Counted from the first letter of the stretch, positions 7,606 to 16,527 are shown. The stretch is DNA of 64,000 nucleotides from Halorarum halophilum (GCF_013401515.1 NZ_CP058529.1:1736001-1800000); one strand, 5' to 3'. Notes: generated by a model from the letters alone, not told the origin. Numbers and translations are program-made.

Positions 7606-8538
7606 TCAGTCCGCCGTCCCGCCCTTCGACTCCAGCGCCTCCTCCACTTCGGCGGCGTCGCCGCTGGGGAGCGTCTCGCGCAGGCGCGTCGCCACGGCCC
7701 GGGCCGCCTCCGTCTCGGTCGCCGCGAGCGAGCGGACGAGCGCGACCGCGCGCTTCGTGCGGGCGCGGCGCCACGACTCCTCGCGGGCCTCGTACGTCCG
7801 GATGCCCCGGAGGAGGTCGACCTTCGAGAACTCCGGCCAGAACGGCGTACAGAAGAACACCGCCGCCTCGTTGCCGTTGGCGTGCCAGGGGAGGAAGTTC
7901 GAGGTTCGCTCGTCGCCGCCGGTCCGGATGATGAGGTCCACGTCGCGGACGGGGCTGCGGTAGAGGCGGGACTCCACCTCGTCCACGTCGACGTCGGTCG
8001 CGGCGAGGCTCCCGTCGGCCACGTCGCCGGCGACCTCCCGGACGGCGCCGAGCAGTTCGTTCCGGCCGCCGTACGCCAGCGCGATGTTGAGGGTGAAGCC
8101 GTCGTAGCCGTCGGTCCGGCGCTCCGCGTAGTCCACGGCCGCGCGGACCCGGTCAGGGAGCATCGCCACGTCGCCGAGCGCGCGGATGCACACCTCCTGG
8201 TCGTGGACGCGGTCGGCGTCGGCGAACTCTCGGAGCTTCGACTCGAGGAGGTCGAACAGGGGGGCCAGTTCCTCGTCCGGGCGGTCGAAGTTCTCCGTCG
8301 AGAAGGCGTAGAGGGTCAGCTCCTCGACGCCGAGGTCGGCACACCAGTCGAGCACGCGCTCCGTCGTATCCGCGCCGGCTCGGTGGCCGTCGGGCGCGTC
8401 CTCGCCCTGCGAGCGCGCGTACCGCCGGTTGCCGTCCTGGATGATGGCGACGTGTTCGGGTGCGCCGGTGATCTCACGGCGGAGGAGCCCCTCGTAGGAG
8501 CGATCGAAGGCGGCCCGGAGCCGATCGGGGACGTTCAC
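7606..8538 (-). CDS. uppS: Cis-prenyltransferase catalytic subunit (undecaprenyl diphosphate synthase family)
   Basis: A 310-residue enzyme that extends an allylic diphosphate with cis isoprene units to make the lipid carrier for protein glycosylation. It has the full catalytic signature HVAIIQDGNRRYA with Asp35, GHRAG at 51-55, LYAFSTENFDRP at 77-88 and LNIALAYGGR. The isopentenyl-diphosphate site RTGGDERTSNFLPW begins near Arg205. In contrast to homodimeric bacterial enzymes, the dimer-interface RxG motif near the end is not visible; the sequence ends in a 75-residue charged helical tail. That complements the NgBR-like gene at 5520-6128. Archaeal enzymes usually use geranylgeranyl diphosphate as primer. 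Confidence 0.92.
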   Translation of the reverse strand: MNVPDRLRAAFDRSYEGLLRREITGAPEHVAIIQDGNRRYARSQGEDAPDGHRAGADTTERVLDWCADLGVEELTLYAFSTENFDRPDEELAPLFDLLESKLREFADADRVHDQEVCIRALGDVAMLPDRVRAAVDYAERRTDGYDGFTLNIALAYGGRNELLGAVREVAGDVADGSLAATDVDVDEVESRLYRSPVRDVDLIIRTGGDERTSNFLPWHANGNEAAVFFCTPFWPEFSKVDLLRGIRTYEAREESWRRARTKRAVALVRSLAATETEAARAVATRLRETLPSGDAAEVEEALESKGGTAD

Positions 8539-8635
8539 GCTGCCCCCACCTGGAACCCCGGAGAATATGTGTCTTGTGAGAGCCGCCAGCGTCGACGGTG
8601 CGTCATCGTCCGTTCCATCGGCGTACGGGCCTTCG

Positions 8636-9511
8636 TTACGGCTCCGCTAACTCCTCGACGACCTCGACCTCGCCGGTGAGCTGACGGTGCACGTACGGCA
8701 TGTCGATCCCCTCCGCGTCGAACCGCTCCTTCACCGCCTGCACGTACTCCGAGCGAACGCGGACGAAGTCCGAGCGGTCCGGATCGTCGATCCAGAAGCG
8801 CGACTGGAGGCCGACTGCCGAGTCGCCGAGTTCGGTCAGGCGGACCGACGTCGCCGGGTCGTCGAGGATCTCCCCGTGGGCCTCGGCCTCCTCGACCAGG
8901 ATGTCGGTCGCTTGGTCGATGTCGTCGTCGTAGCCGATGCCGAAGACGAACTTCTGGCGGAGCGTGTCGTACGCGACGGGGTTCTTCACGGCGTTGTTCG
9001 CCAGTTCCCCGTTGGGGACGGTGATCTGCTCGTTGTCGAAGGTCCGGACGCGCGAGACGCGGAGGTCGATCTCCTCGACGCGCCCGGCGGTGTCGTTCCA
9101 CTCGATCCAGTCGCCGACCCGGAACGGCTCGTCCTTCAGGATGAACACGCCGGCGACGAAGTTGCCGATCAGGTCCTGCGCGGCGAAGCCGATCGCCAGC
9201 GCGAGCGCGCCGCCGAGGGCCGCGAACGCGGTCAACGAGGCGCCGGGGACGGCGACGCTGAACGCCACCGCAACGGCAGCGAACAGGACGATCCCGGCAG
9301 CGACGCTGTCGGCTAAGCCCAGCACCCCCTCGTCGAACCCGCGGGCCGAGAGCGCCCGTTTCACCAGCGGGACGAACGCCAGGCGACCGACAATGTAGAC
9401 CAGGAGAAACGCGACGACGAAGTTGACGAGCTGTCGCAGGTACACTTCGGCGTCCGCGAACACAGCACCGACGTCGATTCCGACCTGTAGCGCGACTGGG
9501 TCCATCGGCAT
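8636..9511 (-). CDS. Small-conductance mechanosensitive channel, MscS family
   Basis: A 291-residue membrane channel that opens under turgor stress. The N terminus gives three membrane segments (about 30-48, 68-88, 93-112), the last with the Gly/Ala-packed pore helix FAALGGALALAIGFAAQDLI. The beta domain follows: GVFILKDEPFRVGDWIEW, then VEEIDLRVSRVRTFDNEQI and the VPNGELANNAVKNP motif typical of the family. The C-terminal alpha/beta vestibule runs to the end. It stands alone on the minus strand. An osmotic safety valve fits a halophile. Confidence 0.95.
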   Translation of the reverse strand: MPMDPVALQVGIDVGAVFADAEVYLRQLVNFVVAFLLVYIVGRLAFVPLVKRALSARGFDEGVLGLADSVAAGIVLFAAVAVAFSVAVPGASLTAFAALGGALALAIGFAAQDLIGNFVAGVFILKDEPFRVGDWIEWNDTAGRVEEIDLRVSRVRTFDNEQITVPNGELANNAVKNPVAYDTLRQKFVFGIGYDDDIDQATDILVEEAEAHGEILDDPATSVRLTELGDSAVGLQSRFWIDDPDRSDFVRVRSEYVQAVKERFDAEGIDMPYVHRQLTGEVEVVEELAEP

Positions 9512-9622
9512 CGGCTTCGGACGGGCATATAAATAAACTGGTGACGCCGGAGAACGCGGGTGTTATCGGTCGTACTGGGGGGACTGGGGCCCGGTCGTGG
9601 AGGCTGACCGAACTCGCGCCCC

Positions 9623-11386
9623 TCAGTGATCGGCCTCGTGCGGGTTCAGCTCCGTCCCGTACCGCTCGGCGTGTTCGGTGTACTCGATGAACCGCGGGGC
9701 GTCCGGGTCGAACGGGCGTTCCAGCGACTCGAACGCCTTCTTCTTGTCCCACGACTGGAGGCCGCCGACGGCGGAGCGGTCCTCCAGGTCGTGGTAGTCG
9801 AGGTCCGGCTCCGTCAGCTCCCACGCCTTCAGCCCCCGCTCGGTGCGGACGATGACGCTGGAGTACTCGTCGCTCGACCCGACCGAACCGACCGTGAGGT
9901 CCGCGCAGTAGCCGGTGAAGTCGGCGCACTCGTCACAGCCCTTCAGCGCGGCGCCGTGGAACTCCTCGATGTCCTCCTCCAGCAGGAGGTCGCCGTCGTC
10001 GTCGTAGACGATCATGTCCCCGTGGAGGACGTCGAGCTTCCCGATCTCCTCGGGCTGGATGTCCCGCTTCTCGGCGAGCTGCTCGCCGACGAGGCGCTCG
10101 TAATTGAAGTTCTTCGTGCACATCAGCGCGATAGTGTAGTCGGCGGCGCGGACGCCCGCCTCCTGAGAGGCGTAGTCCCAGTCGAAGTCCTGCAGGGCGC
10201 GGATCCCCTCGATCTCGCAGGGCGTGCCGACGAGCGCCAGCGAGAGGTCCTCCGGGTCCGTCTCGGGGAGCTTCTCGGCCCACTGGTCGACGTCGACGTT
10301 CCCGAGCGCCATCGTCTGGTTGTAGAAGCTCCCCGCGTTCGCGATCAGCTCCTCCGGCGTCGTCGCGAGGAAGCTCTCGGCCTTCCAGGGCTCCTCCTCG
10401 GACTCGGTGGCGACGAGCGCGCCGTCGATCTCCCCGGCCTCCAGCAGGTGGATCAGGACCGACGTGACGAGCCCACCGTCCTGGGCGTTCTCGCGCCACG
10501 ACTCCTCCACCTTCGCGGAGAACTCCGTGATGGGGTCGCCGGCGCCCTTCACGTTGTCCTCGCCGCCGGTGATCTTCCACTGGCGCTCGTAGCGCAGGCC
10601 GCCGCGCGGGCAGAAGTCCCAGCAGAGCGAGCAGCCGGTGCACATCTTCACCAGTTCCGGAAGACCGTCGTCGCCGATGCCGATGGAGTCGGACGGGCAG
10701 GAGGCGACGCAGGTTCCGCACTGGATACAGCGCCCCTCGTCGATGACGGCCGCGTCGAGCTCCATGAACCACGTCTTCCCGTCGGGCGTCTCGATGTCGT
10801 TCATCTCGTCCCGGATGGCGTAGCCGGGCGTGTCGAGGTCGATGCCGTCCGGGACCCCGACCCGCCTGTCCGGCCGGTCCGTCGAGAGGTCCTGGCTCCT
10901 CCCCTCGCCCGGCTCGGTGAACGACAGGTCGCCGAGGTTCCCCTCGCCGTCGACGTTCGCGGGGCGCGCGCCGCCGTCCGGGGCGGCAGTTCGCCTACCG
11001 TCGTCGATTCCAGCACGCTCGTCGGCACCGTCGCAGCCGCAGCTGCCGCCACAGCCGCAGACGCTAGCACCATCAGCCGTTCCGGTTTCGTCGCCACGCT
11101 CGCCACCGTCGCGCTCCGCTTCCCCCCGGTAGAACCGGATGGGCTTCGCGTCCGTCCGCTCGTGACCGGAGTGATCGGTTCGACCCCCGCGGCCGCCACC
11201 GCCGCTCGTCGGCGGCACGGTGGCCTCGTCGCCCGTCCCCCCGGACTCGGGGATTCGCGGGAGTGGCTGGTCCGCGGTCTCGTCCTCGTCGGAGGCGGTG
11301 TTCGGGACAGCATCCTCGACGAGTTCGGGCGCTGCGTCGGCGGGCGCGTTCACCCCACACTCCTCCCGGTGTTGCCCGTCAGTCAT
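9623..11386 (-). CDS. FrhB-type F420H2 oxidoreductase with 2[4Fe-4S] ferredoxin domain
   Basis: A 587-residue iron-sulfur flavoprotein. The ATG at 11386 is chosen because it overlaps the end of the upstream siroheme reductase by 8 bp; longer starts are antisense to that gene. Residues 1-205 are acidic and low-complexity with a Cys cluster CGCGGSCGC at 110-118. Residues 215-262 hold two [4Fe-4S] motifs: Cys220, 223, 226, 230 (CIQCGTCVASCP) and 249, 252, 255, 259 (CTGCSLCWDFCP). The rest is the FrhB/FdhB/HCAR-type domain, with LALVGTPCEIEGIRAL and CDECADFTGYCADLTVGSVG. FrhB-like proteins bind FAD and exchange electrons with coenzyme F420. The operon position suggests it reduces the siroheme enzyme. 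Confidence 0.9.
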   Translation of the reverse strand: MTDGQHREECGVNAPADAAPELVEDAVPNTASDEDETADQPLPRIPESGGTGDEATVPPTSGGGGRGGRTDHSGHERTDAKPIRFYRGEAERDGGERGDETGTADGASVCGCGGSCGCDGADERAGIDDGRRTAAPDGGARPANVDGEGNLGDLSFTEPGEGRSQDLSTDRPDRRVGVPDGIDLDTPGYAIRDEMNDIETPDGKTWFMELDAAVIDEGRCIQCGTCVASCPSDSIGIGDDGLPELVKMCTGCSLCWDFCPRGGLRYERQWKITGGEDNVKGAGDPITEFSAKVEESWRENAQDGGLVTSVLIHLLEAGEIDGALVATESEEEPWKAESFLATTPEELIANAGSFYNQTMALGNVDVDQWAEKLPETDPEDLSLALVGTPCEIEGIRALQDFDWDYASQEAGVRAADYTIALMCTKNFNYERLVGEQLAEKRDIQPEEIGKLDVLHGDMIVYDDDGDLLLEEDIEEFHGAALKGCDECADFTGYCADLTVGSVGSSDEYSSVIVRTERGLKAWELTEPDLDYHDLEDRSAVGGLQSWDKKKAFESLERPFDPDAPRFIEYTEHAERYGTELNPHEADH

Positions 11387-13070
11387 CGGCCGCGACACCT
11401 CCCGCGACGTTTGCCTCCGCACGCTGCATGAGCGCCCGAAGATCGTCGTCGTCGACGCGGCGGCACCACTCGTAGAACCGCTCGCCGTCACGTCGATCGT
11501 CCGCGTACGCCGCGAACAGTTCCGCCAGCGCCGGGATGACCGATCCGGCGGGCACCGCGGTCTCGACCCAGTCGAGGAACTCGTTATCCGTCCCGAGGCT
11601 CCCGCCGAGACCGAAGTCCATCCCCTCGACGATATCGCCGACCTCGCCGTCCTCTTCGACCTTGACCGTCTCCCCCCGGAAGCCGATGTCAGCGATCTGC
11701 GGCTGGGCACAGGAGGCCGAGCAGCCGGACATGTGCATCCGCACGACCTCAAGGTCGTCCGGGGTGTCGATGCGCCGGTCCAGTTCCCTCGCCCAGCGGC
11801 GGACGCGCTTTTTCGTCTCGATGATGCCGTAGTTGCAGAACTCCGAGCCGGTGCAGCCTACCGCGCCCCGCGAGAACGGCCCCGGGTCGGGCTGGTAGTC
11901 GGCCGCGAAGGGTTCGGCGAGCAGGTCGTCGACGTTCCCCTCGGGGACGTGCGTGATCAGGAAGTTCTGGTCGGTGGCGAGCCTGACCGTGGCGTCGTCG
12001 GTGCCGTACTCCCGGGCGGCGCGGGCGGCCGCGGCGAACTCGTCGCCGCCCATCCGGCCCGCGATGACGTTGAAGCCGACGTAGCACAGGCCGTCCCGCT
12101 TCTGCTCGTGGACGCCGACGTGGTCGCCGGTGTACCCCACGGTTCGGTCGGTCCCCCTCGTCGGGAGGTCGACGTCGCAGCGGTCGCGGACGGCCTCCTC
12201 GAACGTTTCGGGGCCGAGCTGCTGGACGAGGTAGCGCATCCGGCAGACGCCCCGGTTGTTCCGGTCGCCGAGTTCCTTGAACGCCTGGGCGACCGCACGA
12301 CAGAACTCCACGGCGTCCTCCGGCGGAACGAACACGTCCAGCGGCGAGGCCATCCGCGGGCCGTCCGAGAGGCCACCGCCGACCCGGACGTGGAAGCCGT
12401 AGAGCTCCTCGCCCTCGACCTCCTTTCGCGCCGGCGTCAACCCCACGTCGTTGATCTGGGACTGCGCGCAGTCCTCGCGACAGCCCGTGATGGTCAGTTT
12501 GAACTTCCGGGGGAGGTTGGCGTACTCCCGGTTCTCCGTGAAGAAGTCCGAGACCGCGTCGACCACCGGCTGGGCGTCGAAGCACTCGTGGTCGGTCAGC
12601 CCGGCGGCCGGGCAGCCGAGCACGTTGCGGGCGGAGTCGCCGCATCCCTGGATCGTCGTGAGTCCGACCTCGTCGTACCGTTCCCAGATGGCGGGCACGT
12701 CCTCGACCTCGATCCAGTGCATCTGGACGTCCTGGCGCGTCGTGATATCGAGGAACGCGTCGCCCCAGATCTCGTTCTGCTCTGCGCCGCCGTGCTCCGG
12801 CGGTGCGGTCGCGTACTCGTCCGCGACCTCGCCGATCACCTCGGCCTGCTCGGGGGTGAGGCGGCCGCCGGGCACCTTCGTCCGCATCATGAAGTAGCCG
12901 TCCTGGCGCCCGTGGGCGTACATCCCGGCCCACTTGAGCCGCTCCCACTCCCCGTCGCCGGCCCGCGCCTCGATCTCGTCGAACGCGAGCCCCTCCTCCG
13001 CGTACTCGCGGACGTCGTCGACGACGTCGAGGGGGTGTTTCTCCTGCTTCCACCGTTCGACTGAGTTCAT
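11379..13070 (-). CDS. Siroheme/[4Fe-4S] nitrite or sulfite reductase (NirA/SirA type)
   Basis: A 563-residue monomeric six-electron reductase of the ferredoxin-dependent NiR/SiR family. Two pseudo-symmetric halves are visible: residues 1-210 ending in ITGCREDCAQSQINDVG, and the second half with the cofactor-binding Cys406 and Cys412 (GCTGSEFCNYGIIETKK) and Cys450 and Cys454 (HMSGCSASCAQPQIADIG). The segment TIQGCGDSARNVLGCP near 139-154 lines the substrate cavity. Whether nitrite or sulfite is the substrate cannot be read from these motifs. No nitrate reductase gene is nearby, which leaves sulfite possible. It is the first gene of an overlapping pair with the FrhB-type protein. Confidence 0.92.
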   Translation of the reverse strand: MNSVERWKQEKHPLDVVDDVREYAEEGLAFDEIEARAGDGEWERLKWAGMYAHGRQDGYFMMRTKVPGGRLTPEQAEVIGEVADEYATAPPEHGGAEQNEIWGDAFLDITTRQDVQMHWIEVEDVPAIWERYDEVGLTTIQGCGDSARNVLGCPAAGLTDHECFDAQPVVDAVSDFFTENREYANLPRKFKLTITGCREDCAQSQINDVGLTPARKEVEGEELYGFHVRVGGGLSDGPRMASPLDVFVPPEDAVEFCRAVAQAFKELGDRNNRGVCRMRYLVQQLGPETFEEAVRDRCDVDLPTRGTDRTVGYTGDHVGVHEQKRDGLCYVGFNVIAGRMGGDEFAAAARAAREYGTDDATVRLATDQNFLITHVPEGNVDDLLAEPFAADYQPDPGPFSRGAVGCTGSEFCNYGIIETKKRVRRWARELDRRIDTPDDLEVVRMHMSGCSASCAQPQIADIGFRGETVKVEEDGEVGDIVEGMDFGLGGSLGTDNEFLDWVETAVPAGSVIPALAELFAAYADDRRDGERFYEWCRRVDDDDLRALMQRAEANVAGGVAADD

Positions 13071-13243
13071 ACGCGGCCTGTACGTAACGAACTGTTATGC
13101 GGGTTCGTCACCGGGCGAGTTCTGCACCTGCTCCCGGCTACGGGCAGCATTCGTGTGGAGTGGTGACACGCGACACAGCGTGCCGCGTCACGGAATCCCA
13201 CACCCCGTATGGGGGCTCGACCAGAACATCCACGAGACCGGCG

Positions 13244-14419
13244 TCACGGTTCGAGGGGATTCTTGCCCCTTTCGAGCACCGAACGGAACCGTCGCCCCGC
13301 CGAACCGTCGTCGCCGATGGCATCCCTCAGACGGTCCGCGATCCAGCCGTCGTCGGGGGCGTCGGACGTCCCGGCCGACCCGCCGAGTTCGTCGGGGACG
13401 AACCGGTCGTACACCGGCAGCCGCTCGAAAAGCGGGACGCCGCCGTGGTCGGCGACATCCTCGAGTTCCCGGAGCGCCGGCCACTCATAGTCGGGGTTGA
13501 TGTAGTCGTCCGTCACCGGCGAGACGCCGCCGAGGTCGTCAACGCCGCAGTCGAGCAGGTCGCGCACGGGCGCGAGGTTCGGCGGCGACTGCACCGACAC
13601 CTCCTCGGGGAGCGCGGCGCGGGCCATCGCCACGACGCGCCGCATCGTCCCCGTCGAGGGGGCGTCGTAGTCGGAGCGCTCGTTCGGGACGACGGGCTGG
13701 ACGATTACCTCCTGGACGTGGCCGTACCGCTCGTGGAGCTCCCGGATGGCGAACAGCGACTCGGCGCGGTCGCGCCAGCCCTCGCCGATGCCGACGAGGA
13801 TACCGGTCGTGAACGGGACGCGCGCCTCACCGGCGGCCCGGATCGTGTCGAGCCGCTGGCCTGGCGTCTTCCGGCGGGCGCCGCTGTGGGCCGCGACCTC
13901 GGCGGTCGTCTCCAGCATCACGCCCATCGAGACGTTCACGTCGCGCAGGCGCTCAAACTCCTCGCGGGAGAGGTCGCCCGGGTTCGAGTGCGGGAGCAGC
14001 CCCTCCTCCAGCGCGATCTCGCAGGCGCGGACGTGGTAGTCCACGATGTCGTCGTAGCCCCATTCGTCGAGCTGGTCGTGGATGGCGGTGTAGCGGTCGT
14101 CGGGCTTGTCTCCGAAGGTGAACAGCGCCTCCGTACAGCCGGCGTCGGCGCCGATCCGGCACTGCTCGCGCACCTCCTCGGGCGACATGAGGCTCGCCTC
14201 GCCGGGCACGTCGTAGTAGGTGCAGTAGGTGCAGGTGTACCGGCAGGCGGTGGTGAGCGGGAGGAAGACGTTGCGGGCGAAGGTGAGTGCCGGCGCCGCT
14301 TCGACGTCGTCGGGCGTCACTGTGAGCAGGTCGTTGACGGCGTCGTCGTCGACCGACACGTCGACGTCGTACTCCGCGGCGCCGGGGAACACGGGAACAC
14401 GTGGTTCCGGAGTCCCCAA
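13244..14419 (-). CDS. cofG: 7,8-didemethyl-8-hydroxy-5-deazariboflavin synthase subunit CofG
   Basis: A 391-residue radical-SAM enzyme that, with CofH, forms the deazaflavin chromophore of F420. The cluster-binding motif is CRYTCTYC with Cys59, 63 and 66, followed by TYYDVPGEASLMSPEEVRE. The TIM-barrel core contains EALFTFGDKPDDRY, NPGDLSREEFERLRDVNVSM and GILVGIGEGWRDR, all CofG-typical. The extreme C terminus is Gly/Asp-rich and less conserved. CofH is not in the window. It lies 173 bp upstream of the siroheme reductase on the same strand, and cofC is 2.3 kb further up. Confidence 0.95.
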   Translation of the reverse strand: MGTPEPRVPVFPGAAEYDVDVSVDDDAVNDLLTVTPDDVEAAPALTFARNVFLPLTTACRYTCTYCTYYDVPGEASLMSPEEVREQCRIGADAGCTEALFTFGDKPDDRYTAIHDQLDEWGYDDIVDYHVRACEIALEEGLLPHSNPGDLSREEFERLRDVNVSMGVMLETTAEVAAHSGARRKTPGQRLDTIRAAGEARVPFTTGILVGIGEGWRDRAESLFAIRELHERYGHVQEVIVQPVVPNERSDYDAPSTGTMRRVVAMARAALPEEVSVQSPPNLAPVRDLLDCGVDDLGGVSPVTDDYINPDYEWPALRELEDVADHGGVPLFERLPVYDRFVPDELGGSAGTSDAPDDGWIADRLRDAIGDDGSAGRRFRSVLERGKNPLEP

Positions 14420-14900
14420 AAGGGAGTCGGTCGCGGCGATGGGTGGTTGTAGCGAAGGGTGGTGTTTCGACCCCCAGTCCGTCAGCGACCTGCAGGGCTG
14501 AGGACCGGGAGGCGACCGGGAAAGCCCCCGCGGCCCCTTTCAGTCCCACCCAACCGCGCCGCAGCCACACCCTCCCCAGCCGACTCGCTCGCTGACGCTC
14601 GCTCGTCCCTCGCGCGCGTCCGGCTGGCACGGAGGCCAGCCGGCACGCGCCACTGCAGATCCTGAATCCACGTGGCGCGCGGCAGCCACGCCCTCTGCCC
14701 GACCGCTCGTGGAAGGGGCGAGCACTGCGGGCGAAACACGATGGGGTTTCTGTAACTCGTACGTAGTGGTACTCCATCAACCATCGGACCCGAAGTCGAA
14801 AAGTCACAGACCAGCCCATCGAGCGCCCAGTGACACCGACGTAACCGGGTGACCCCGCCGTTCGCGAGTCCTTATCCGGCCGGCTCACCAACGCGATGGC
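14420..14900. other. Intergenic region with repeat-like GC-rich hairpins
   Basis: No gene is seen in this 481-base gap. The minus strand contains a gggtgggactgaaagg motif followed by ccgcgggggctttccc (about 14515-14555) that recurs in altered form at 23661-23695 and at 45191-45312, suggesting a family of short dispersed noncoding repeats. Around 14640-14690 are short inverted repeats (ggcacgcgccac / gtggcgcgcggc). The right end holds the TATA-like ccttatcc box about 27 bp before the dioxygenase ATG. Confidence 0.45.
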
Positions 14901-15893
14901 ATGACGCAACCCGACCATCTGGACCCGATCGAGGGCATCCACCACGTGACGGTGATGTCCGGCGACCCCGACGAGAACGTTCGGTTCTTCCGGGAGACAC
15001 TGGGCCTCCGGCTGGTGAAGCGGACCGTCAACTTCGACGACGTGAACACCTACCACCTCTACTACGGCGACGAGGTCGGCACGCCCGGAACCGTCTACAC
15101 CGTGTTCCCGTTCGGCGAGGGGCGCCGCGGCCGCAACGGCACCGGCGAGGTGTCGGCCACCGTGTTCGCGGTGCCGGAGGGGAGCCTCGACTACTGGCGC
15201 GACCGCCTCGAATCCGAAGGTGCCCAGGTGCGAGAACCCGAGGACCGGTTCGGCGCGCGCGTGCTCCCCTTCACCGACCCCGACGGGCAGGAACTCGAAC
15301 TCGTTGGGACCGACGAGTTCGGCGGCATCGAACCGTGGGCCGACTCGCCGGTCCCCGAGGAGCACCAGATCCGCGGCTTCCACGGCGTCACGCTCAAGCT
15401 CGGCGACGTCGACGCGACCGCCGACCTGCTCGAGTTCATGGGCTACGAGTGGGTCGACGAGACGGGCGACCGGACCCGGTTCCGCGGCGCCGGCGACCGC
15501 GCGGCCGTCGTGGACCTGGTCGAACGGCCCGACGCGGGTCCCGCCGGCGGCGGCATCGGGTCCGTCCACCACGTGGCCTTCCGCGTGCCAGACGACGAGA
15601 CCCAGCTCGCCTGGCAGCAGGCGCTCCGCGAGCGCGGCCAGCACGCGACCCCCGTGAAGGACCGCCAGTACTTCCGATCCATCTACTTCCGCGAGCCCGG
15701 TGGGGTGCTGTTCGAGTTCGCCACCGACGGCCCGGGGTTCGACATCGACGAGCCGGTCGGGGCGCTCGGCGAGGAGCTGAAGCTGCCGGAGTGGCTGGCC
15801 GACGACCGCGAGCGGATCGAGTCGGCGCTGCCGCCGCTGTCCGCGGCCGACGGGTCGTCCGACGTCGACGGGGAGGTTCGGGCGGATGACTGA
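14901..15893 (+). CDS. Ring-cleaving dioxygenase-like VOC protein (MhqO-like)
   Basis: A 330-residue protein with two vicinal-oxygen-chelate (glyoxalase-fold) repeats, residues about 10-150 and 160-285. Metal ligands of the family are visible: His14 in IHHVTVMSGD, a His in RGFHGVTLKLGD, HHVAFRVPDD, and Glu in REPGGVLFEFATD. This matches MhqO/YdfO-type hydroquinone dioxygenases of bacteria, which depend on Fe(II) or Mn(II). The downstream hydrolase overlaps by 8 bp, as in bacterial mhqNOP-like loci that deal with quinones. The start is an ATG about 27 bp after a TATA-like box. The substrate is inferred. Confidence 0.88.
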   Translation: MTQPDHLDPIEGIHHVTVMSGDPDENVRFFRETLGLRLVKRTVNFDDVNTYHLYYGDEVGTPGTVYTVFPFGEGRRGRNGTGEVSATVFAVPEGSLDYWRDRLESEGAQVREPEDRFGARVLPFTDPDGQELELVGTDEFGGIEPWADSPVPEEHQIRGFHGVTLKLGDVDATADLLEFMGYEWVDETGDRTRFRGAGDRAAVVDLVERPDAGPAGGGIGSVHHVAFRVPDDETQLAWQQALRERGQHATPVKDRQYFRSIYFREPGGVLFEFATDGPGFDIDEPVGALGEELKLPEWLADDRERIESALPPLSAADGSSDVDGEVRADD

Positions 15894-16527
15894 GGGTCCC
15901 CACGCCGACCAGCAGGTCGTCACGGCCGGCGCCGACCTGGCGGACGCACGGGCGGCGGTGGTGATGGTCCACGGCCGCGGCGCGACCGCTCGGAGCATCC
16001 TCGGGATGGCCAGCGAGTTCGGCACCGACCACGTCGCCTACCTCGCGCCCCAGGCGGCGAATCACACCTGGTACCCCCACTCGTTCCTGGAGGAGACGGA
16101 GAAGAACCAGCCCCACCTGGACTCCGCGCTCGAGTTCCTCGGCGAGACGGTCAAACGCGCTGCCGACGCGGTGGGTCACGATCGTGTCGCCCTGCTCGGC
16201 TTCTCGCAGGGCGCGTGCCTCTCCTCGGAGTGGGTCGCCCGGAACGCCCGGCGCTACGGCGGCGTCGTCGCGTTCTCCGGCGGACTCGTCGGTCCGGAGG
16301 GGACCCCCCGGGAGTACGAGGGCGACCTCGACGGGACGCCGGCGTTCCTCGGCTGTTCGGACGTCGATCCCCACATCCCGCTGGAGCGCGTCCACGAGAC
16401 CCGGGACGTGTTCGAGGACCTCGGCGCCGAGGTCGACGAGCGCATCTACGAGGGCATGGGCCACGGCGTCAACGAGGAGGAACTCGCCGCCGCGAAGGGC
16501 ATCGTGACGAGCCTGGAGCGGGAGTAA
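15886..16527 (+). CDS. Alpha/beta hydrolase (phospholipase/carboxylesterase, MhqD-like)
   Basis: A 213-residue serine hydrolase. The oxyanion region VVMVHGRGATAR, the nucleophile elbow GFSQGACLSSEW (Ser in GFSQG), the Asp in CSDVDPHIP and the His in GMGHGVNEEE give a complete catalytic triad. The length and motifs match the small carboxylesterase family that includes bacterial MhqD. It overlaps the upstream dioxygenase-like gene by 8 bp and must be co-transcribed with it. Together they probably detoxify quinones or related aromatic compounds; this is inferred from the bacterial pair. Confidence 0.9.
   Translation: MTEGPHADQQVVTAGADLADARAAVVMVHGRGATARSILGMASEFGTDHVAYLAPQAANHTWYPHSFLEETEKNQPHLDSALEFLGETVKRAADAVGHDRVALLGFSQGACLSSEWVARNARRYGGVVAFSGGLVGPEGTPREYEGDLDGTPAFLGCSDVDPHIPLERVHETRDVFEDLGAEVDERIYEGMGHGVNEEELAAAKGIVTSLERE

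Noticed and set aside
9623-13070. Reading the pair as an ordinary nitrate-assimilation operon
   Set aside because: No nitrate reductase or nitrate transporter gene is seen nearby, and substrate choice cannot be read from the motifs, so the nitrite assignment is left open.
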